This document shows, piece by piece, positions 59,131-64,000 of a stretch of DNA of 64,000 bases (positions are counted from its first letter, which is position 1; every line of letters starts with the position of its first letter). The position numbers and the translations under genes are program-made. The DNA lies in the NCBI GenBank assembly GCA_020636355.1, contig JACJYB010000007.1:1-64000 (forward strand), given 5' to 3'. The DNA is from Lewinellaceae bacterium. Lineage in GTDB: Bacteria; Bacteroidota; Bacteroidia; Chitinophagales; Saprospiraceae. The notes beneath the pieces were generated by a model, which worked only from the letters and a program-made list of their open reading frames with translations, made no database searches and was not told the origin of the DNA.

Positions 59131-59928
59131 CTAAAAGTGATCATTAAGGAATGACGTCAGAACGGCCAGCAAAGTGTCGGGCGCTTCGGCATGAACCCAA
59201 TGTCCGGCATTCTCAATAGTAACGATATCTACATTCAAAAACGTTTCCCGGATCAAAGCTAAATCATCCTCCGTGATATAGGTTGATTTATCACCGCGAA
59301 CAAATAATGCCGGTAGTCCAATCGGGTGAAGGATTTCAACCGGTCCAATGACTGCACTGTATTTATCGTAAAGGACCCTAAGATTAAACTTCCAGTCAAA
59401 TCCATTATTCGTCCGTTCGAGATTTTTCAACAGAAATTGACGGATGGCAACACTGTCAACGGTTTTAGCAAGCCATTTTTCTGCATCCTGCCGGTTATCA
59501 AGGTCTAATGGCATGGATAACATTGCATTAAAATATACATCATGGCCACGCGGGTAACTGCGGGGACTGATATCCAGCACTACAATCGCAGCTAAACGAT
59601 CTGAATATGCCGTAGCAAATGACATAGCGACTTTGCCTCCCAGCGAATGTCCCATCAGGACAGCCTTAATCAAGCCCAAATCATCCCATAATCGCAATAG
59701 ATCATCCCGCATGACTTCCAGATTGAATGCATCGGTATGGGGAGAGCGGCCATGATTGCGGAGGTCCACGGTAATGACTTGATAAATGCTACTCAAGCGC
59801 CGTGCAAACGTATGCCAATTGTCCAGGCTTCCAAAAAGACCATGCAGGATCACGATGGTTTTTTCGTGTTCCTCTCCATATCGCTTGTAATGTAAGGGCA
59901 CAGTGCCCGAATAAATTTGTTCTGTCAT
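59131..59928 (-). CDS. Alpha/beta-hydrolase fold esterase (YbfF-like)
   Basis: A 265-residue soluble hydrolase with LHGLFGSLDNW (28-38), DLRNHGRSPH, the nucleophile elbow MGHSLGGK (Ser95), FVRGDKSTYI carrying the acid and NAGHWVHAE carrying the His. The pattern matches YbfF-type acyl-CoA or short-chain esterases. The natural substrate is unknown. It is the first gene of the operon with ctp and tsaB. Confidence 0.88.
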   Translation of the reverse strand: MTEQIYSGTVPLHYKRYGEEHEKTIVILHGLFGSLDNWHTFARRLSSIYQVITVDLRNHGRSPHTDAFNLEVMRDDLLRLWDDLGLIKAVLMGHSLGGKVAMSFATAYSDRLAAIVVLDISPRSYPRGHDVYFNAMLSMPLDLDNRQDAEKWLAKTVDSVAIRQFLLKNLERTNNGFDWKFNLRVLYDKYSAVIGPVEILHPIGLPALFVRGDKSTYITEDDLALIRETFLNVDIVTIENAGHWVHAEAPDTLLAVLTSFLNDHF

Positions 59929-59942
59929 CAGAGGATGGCTAA

Positions 59943-59956
59943 ATTTTGTACAAAAT
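59943..59956. repeat. Perfect 14-bp palindrome between the hydrolase and uvrB genes
   Basis: ATTTTGTACAAAAT lies 14 bases before the hydrolase start and 109 bases before uvrB, a place suited to an operator. Confidence 0.45.
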
Positions 59957-60065
59957 CGGGTTAGTTACCCGGATCTCGATGCGTATACACAAAAACCTGT
60001 CGCTTTTGAAACCTCAACCATGGCATGAATGTTCGTATTTTTATGGTTTTTGACCAATAGTTATC

Positions 60066-62096
60066 ATGTCGTATCAACTGGAATCCAAGTATCATCCCAC
60101 CGGCGATCAGCCGGAAGCAATTCGTCAATTGGTGGCAGGAATTGATCAGGGAGAAAAATCACAGGTCCTGCTGGGTGTGACCGGATCTGGAAAAACGTTT
60201 ACGGTGGCCAATGTGATCAACGAGGTTCAAAAACCGACGCTGGTACTCACCCATAATAAGACCCTCACAGCCCAGCTGTATGCAGAGTTCAAGGAATTTT
60301 TTCCAAATAATGCCGTAGAGTATTTTGTATCGTATTACGATTACTATCAACCGGAAGCCTACATCCACGTATCGGATACCTACATTGAGAAGGACCTTTC
60401 GATCAATGAAGAAGTCGATAAATTACGTATGCGGGCTACTTCGACATTGCTTTCCGGCCGACGGGACATAATCATCGTAGCGTCGGTATCCTGCATCTAT
60501 GGCATGGGAAACCCGGAGGACTATAAAGCCGGGATCATTCGTATAGAGACCGGTAAGGTCCTGGCGCGCAATCAGTTTTTATACCGTCTGGTCGAAAGTC
60601 TTTATAGCCGTACCGAACTCATGATGACGCGTGGTCAGTTCCGCGTTAGGGGCGACAGTGTCGAGATTAACCTGCCTTATATTGACTATGGCTACCGGAT
60701 TACATTTTTTGGGGACGAGATTGAAGGTATTGAAATGATCGATCCGGAAACCGGAAAACATCTGGAAGACCTGACCCATGCCGCTATTTTTCCGGCTAAT
60801 CTTTACATCGCTCCTAAGGACCGCCTGAAAATGATCATCCGTGATATTGAAGATGAACTGGTAGAACATGAACGTTTCTTTGAACAGGAAGGAAGGTATC
60901 TGGAAGCCAAGCGCATTAAAGAGCGAGTGGCATTTGATGTGGAGATGATGCGGGAATTGGGTTATTGCAACGGCATCGAGAACTATAGCCGCTTTTTTGA
61001 TGGCAGACAGCAAGGAACGCGTCCGTTCTGTCTGCTTGATTATTTTCCGGACGATTATCTCATGGTGATTGATGAGAGTCATGTCACGATTCCCCAGGTG
61101 AGAGGGATGTGGGGTGGTGACCGGGCGAGAAAAATAAATCTGGTGAATTATGGTTTTCGGTTGCCCTCAGCCCTGGATAACCGACCGCTTAATTTCAACG
61201 AATTTGAAGGACTGATCAACCAGGTTATTTACGTTAGTGCAACCCCGGGGGATTATGAACTGGAACAAACCGGTGGCGTCGTGGTCGAGCAAATTGTCCG
61301 GCCTACTGGCTTGCTGGATCCGCCTATCGAAGTACGTCCTTCACTCAATCAGATCGATGATCTTCTGGAAGAAATCAATGTACGCATTGAACGCAATGAG
61401 CGAATCCTGGTTACCACGTTGACCAAGCGGATGGCAGAAGAACTCACGAAATACCTGGCAAAACTGCATATCCGGGTACGCTATATACATTCGGAGGTCG
61501 ACACCCTGGATCGGGTGGAAATCATCCGCGATTTGCGACTGGGAGGATTTGATGTACTGGTTGGCGTTAACTTATTGCGAGAAGGTCTGGACTTGCCAGA
61601 GGTTTCCCTGGTTGCCGTCCTGGATGCAGATAAAGAAGGATTTTTACGTAACGACCGCTCGCTGACCCAGACTGCTGGACGAGCTGCCCGGAATGCCAAT
61701 GGATTGGTCATCTTCTATGCCGATCAAGTCACCGATTCGATGCAACAGACCATGGATGAGACCAGCCGCCGCCGAAGTATTCAAATGGCCTACAACGAAG
61801 AGCATGGCATTACGCCAACGACCATTACCAAGACGAAAGAAGAAATTCTCGCCCAAAAATCCATCCTGGATATACGCGGACAGGGTAAATCAAGGGCATA
61901 CATTGAACCCGACGAGCCATCGATAGCTGCAGACCCGATTGTGGATTACATGACCAGGGATCAATTGGATAAAGTGATCACTGAGACCGAAGACAAAATG
62001 CGGAAGGCGGCTAAAGAACTGGATTTTATCGCGGCTGCCCAGTACCGGGATGAGTTATTTGCCCTGAAGAAAAAATTAAAAGAAAAAGTTGTCTGA
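60066..62096 (+). CDS. uvrB: Excinuclease ABC subunit B
   Basis: The 676-residue UvrB has Walker A GVTGSGKT (37-44), the beta-hairpin region VSYYDYYQPEAYIH, the helicase motifs VIDESHVTIPQ, NLLREGLDLPEVSLV and TQTAGRAARN, and the C-terminal UvrC-binding UVR motif near DFIAAAQYRDEL. It loads at lesions with UvrA and guides UvrC. TATTTTTA (60036-60043) is a 7/8 -7 match. An ATL protein that may pass alkyl lesions to this pathway is encoded at 11837. It converges with the glycosidase gene 3 bp downstream. Confidence 0.97.
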   Translation: MSYQLESKYHPTGDQPEAIRQLVAGIDQGEKSQVLLGVTGSGKTFTVANVINEVQKPTLVLTHNKTLTAQLYAEFKEFFPNNAVEYFVSYYDYYQPEAYIHVSDTYIEKDLSINEEVDKLRMRATSTLLSGRRDIIIVASVSCIYGMGNPEDYKAGIIRIETGKVLARNQFLYRLVESLYSRTELMMTRGQFRVRGDSVEINLPYIDYGYRITFFGDEIEGIEMIDPETGKHLEDLTHAAIFPANLYIAPKDRLKMIIRDIEDELVEHERFFEQEGRYLEAKRIKERVAFDVEMMRELGYCNGIENYSRFFDGRQQGTRPFCLLDYFPDDYLMVIDESHVTIPQVRGMWGGDRARKINLVNYGFRLPSALDNRPLNFNEFEGLINQVIYVSATPGDYELEQTGGVVVEQIVRPTGLLDPPIEVRPSLNQIDDLLEEINVRIERNERILVTTLTKRMAEELTKYLAKLHIRVRYIHSEVDTLDRVEIIRDLRLGGFDVLVGVNLLREGLDLPEVSLVAVLDADKEGFLRNDRSLTQTAGRAARNANGLVIFYADQVTDSMQQTMDETSRRRSIQMAYNEEHGITPTTITKTKEEILAQKSILDIRGQGKSRAYIEPDEPSIAADPIVDYMTRDQLDKVITETEDKMRKAAKELDFIAAAQYRDELFALKKKLKEKVV

Positions 62097-62099
62097 TCA

Positions 62100-64000
62100 T
62101 TACAAGATCCCGGCGAGAGCTGTCCATCCTGTCTGGTGCGAGGCTCCTAAACCTTTTCCGGTCTCAGCATGAAAGTATTCATAAAATACCACCAGATCTC
62201 GGTATTCTGGTTGCTGTAAAAAAGTTAAATCCTGGTGTGCCGGCCGGCCACCTTGCTGGTTAAGAGAAAAAAGAGACAATAGCCGGTTGGCAATTTCCCG
62301 GGACGCTTCTTCCAGATTCAGTAATCTTCCGGAATTCGATGGAATTTCAACGGATAAAGATTTCCCGTAAAACTGATGATACGTGCGCAACCCATGAATC
62401 AGCAGGTAATTGGTAGGAATCCAGATTGGTCCCCGCCAGTTTGAGTTGCCCCCAAATAACCCGGATTCGCTTTCACCCGGTTCATACTTCAATCCGAACT
62501 GATGCCCGGTGATATTCATTTCTACAGGGTGATCCTGATGATATTTGGATACCGAGCGAATTCCAAATGGGCTTAAAAATTCTTGCTCATCAAAAAGTGC
62601 ATGAAGGATCCGGCGCAGGCGATCCAGAGGAACCAGGGACAAAAGGACATCTCCGGTCTGGTCAGACGCCTCAAAAACAATGTATTGATGGCGCACATGC
62701 CGCTCTCGGGCAAAATGATCAAGCCGCCGGGAAAAACCGGGTACTTTTTCCAGGTATTGCTGTTTTAATATGGTGACGCCGAACAACGTACTCAAACCAA
62801 CCAAGGAGCGGACACGTAATGGCAGGATCTCCGAACCATGTTTTAGATGATCGTAAAAAAAGCCGGTTGCATCATCCCAAAGTTCCGAAGCCATGCCATT
62901 CAGAGCGGAAGCTATGCTGACAAAATGTTCAAAATATTTAATGGCCATATCTTCATAAGCCGGATCATCTGCAGCCAGGGTCAGGGCAATTTCCAACATA
63001 TGCAGGCTATAAAAGGCCATCCACGCCGTACCGTCCACTTGTTCGAGGGTACATCCGGGCGGGACGTTATTTTCGCGATCAAACAGGGCTATGTTATCCA
63101 AGCCTAAAAATCCGCCTTCAAACACGTTATTTCCATTGCTGTCCTCCCGGGCAACCCACCAGGTAAAATTGAGCGATAATTTTTGAAATAGCCGTTTTAG
63201 AAAATCGCAATCCACAGGCTTCCCGGTCATGTGCGATTCCATTCGGACGACTTCCAGCGCAGCCCAGGGGTGTATGGGCGGATTGATGCTGTCGAAAGAC
63301 CACTCGTATCCCGGAATTTTACCGTTGGGGTGCTGATACCATTCGTGGAGTAACAGTAACAACTGCTGTTTAGCCAGCTGGGGATCGATAGCGGCTAAGG
63401 CAACACACTGGAAGGCAAGATCCCAGGCAGCAAACCATGGATATTCCCAGGTATCCGGCATGGAAATAACGTCAGAAGCATTTACGTTTCTCCAGTCCGT
63501 GTTTCGGATGTGGTCGTGTCCGGAAGGCGGAGGGGGCAAACCCGGATCACCATCCAGCCAGGCAGCCACCTGGTATCGATAAAATTGTTTGTTCCATAAC
63601 AACCCGGACAACGCTTGACGACGAATCAGCCGTTCCGCATCAGAAATGTTTTCCTTATTAAAGCGCTTAAAGACCTGCTTATAAAAGTTGGTGGCTTCTT
63701 TTTTTCTTTTACTAAATATTTTGGAAAAACTTTCTTCCTTTAATGCATTATCCAATACATAATTGGTAATTCTAAGCCGAATAGTAGAATTTTTACCTGG
63801 ATCTAAATTTAGAACATAGACTGGTGCGGCCTTCGTTCCGCTATTTTTGTTCCCAATAGCTACCTGTTCTCCATTACAAATGACCCGATGAAAATAATCC
63901 TTGACGTATGGTGTACTATTAGTCAATCCGAAGCACCTTTCTACATTGGTTTCGTTTTCGGTAAACAGCACATCCTGCGCAGGTTCATACCAGAAGTACA
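62100..64000 (-). CDS. GH63/MGH1-like glycoside hydrolase, C-terminal part (cut by window edge)
   Basis: The frame stays open to the right edge (YFWYEPAQD leads into the visible part), so at least 633 codons belong to a longer protein, probably about 850-900 residues. The (alpha/alpha)6 barrel region has MPDTWEYPWFAAWDLAFQ with a likely catalytic Asp, NPPIHPWAALEV, FEGGFLGLDNIALFD, WRGPIWIPTNYLL and the C-terminal YFHAETGKGLGASHQTGWTA. This is the pattern of GH63-type glucosidases and mannosylglycerate-hydrolase-like proteins. No signal peptide can be judged. It may act on trehalose-like, mannosylglycerate or storage glucosides; the substrate is not predictable. Confidence 0.75.
   Translation of the reverse strand, partial: YFWYEPAQDVLFTENETNVERCFGLTNSTPYVKDYFHRVICNGEQVAIGNKNSGTKAAPVYVLNLDPGKNSTIRLRITNYVLDNALKEESFSKIFSKRKKEATNFYKQVFKRFNKENISDAERLIRRQALSGLLWNKQFYRYQVAAWLDGDPGLPPPPSGHDHIRNTDWRNVNASDVISMPDTWEYPWFAAWDLAFQCVALAAIDPQLAKQQLLLLLHEWYQHPNGKIPGYEWSFDSINPPIHPWAALEVVRMESHMTGKPVDCDFLKRLFQKLSLNFTWWVAREDSNGNNVFEGGFLGLDNIALFDRENNVPPGCTLEQVDGTAWMAFYSLHMLEIALTLAADDPAYEDMAIKYFEHFVSIASALNGMASELWDDATGFFYDHLKHGSEILPLRVRSLVGLSTLFGVTILKQQYLEKVPGFSRRLDHFARERHVRHQYIVFEASDQTGDVLLSLVPLDRLRRILHALFDEQEFLSPFGIRSVSKYHQDHPVEMNITGHQFGLKYEPGESESGLFGGNSNWRGPIWIPTNYLLIHGLRTYHQFYGKSLSVEIPSNSGRLLNLEEASREIANRLLSLFSLNQQGGRPAHQDLTFLQQPEYRDLVVFYEYFHAETGKGLGASHQTGWTALAGIL

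Noticed and set aside
60579..61082. 167-codon open frame antisense to uvrB
   Set aside because: It is fully inside uvrB, which is unambiguous; no independent start signal or motif.
1..64000. CRISPR array, insertion sequence, prophage or integrated element
   Set aside because: No regularly spaced repeats, transposase, integrase or att-like repeats were seen; gene content is core throughout.

Overview
The window is a gene-dense, chromosomal, largely housekeeping stretch from a member of the Bacteroidota. The evidence is the gliding/type IX secretion genes (PorU-like start, GldE, GldD), Bacteroidota-specific families (DUF4294, DUF4175, zinc-less DksA and Tgt), the mutY-ssb-gldE-gldD order, and repeated TAnnTTTG -7 promoter elements. 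A fused aspartokinase/homoserine dehydrogenase and a mevalonate-pathway decarboxylase would fit a Saprospiria-like lineage, but that placement is inference. I saw no insertion sequence, prophage, CRISPR array, tRNA or rRNA.

Layout. 0-4.3 kb: a truncated PorU-like peptidase, a membrane glycosyltransferase, two tandem acyltransferase-like proteins, and rsmG. 4.5-8.8 kb: GDP-mannose synthesis (manC), two Skp/OmpH chaperones, a deformylase-like protein, lspA and a DksA-family protein. 9-14.3 kb: pdxA, rsmA, yqeY, a TrpF-like relic, an alkyltransferase-like protein, and a DUF4294-mvaD-rhodanese operon. 14.5-24.8 kb: a PD40/OmpA lipid-envelope protein, a PAP2-like membrane protein, dapD, an M1 peptidase with HEAT repeats, a giant DUF4175 protein, an RsbW-like ATPase and ybeY. 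24.9-32.2 kb: the threonine operon thrA-thrB-thrC and a second M1 peptidase. 32.3-34.2 kb: a hydrolase and heme A synthase, pointing left. 34.2-34.66 kb: a very AT-rich gap with DnaA boxes. 34.7-53.3 kb: almost all genes point right (dtd, MazG-like, PP2C phosphatase, TM2/TPR protein, CBS protein, Omp85, nadK, secA, SPOR, rodA, tgt, lptF/G, ECF sigma factor, mutY, ssb, gldE, gldD); prsW is the exception. 53.3-64 kb: recA, a small conserved gene, DUF2147, two cysteine-free ArsR regulators, tsaB-ctp-hydrolase, uvrB, and a truncated GH63/MGH1-like glycosidase.

The most notable observation is non-coding. Two identical 14-bp palindromes, GTTCCACGTGGAAC, lie 357 bp apart in and just after thrC and match the ParB-binding parS sequence. 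About 4.5 kb further right, the 468-bp gap between ctaA and dtd holds two perfect TTATCCACA DnaA boxes, one TTATACACA box, one near-match and strongly AT-rich tracts. Together these suggest that the window contains, or lies next to, the chromosomal replication origin and its segregation centromere.
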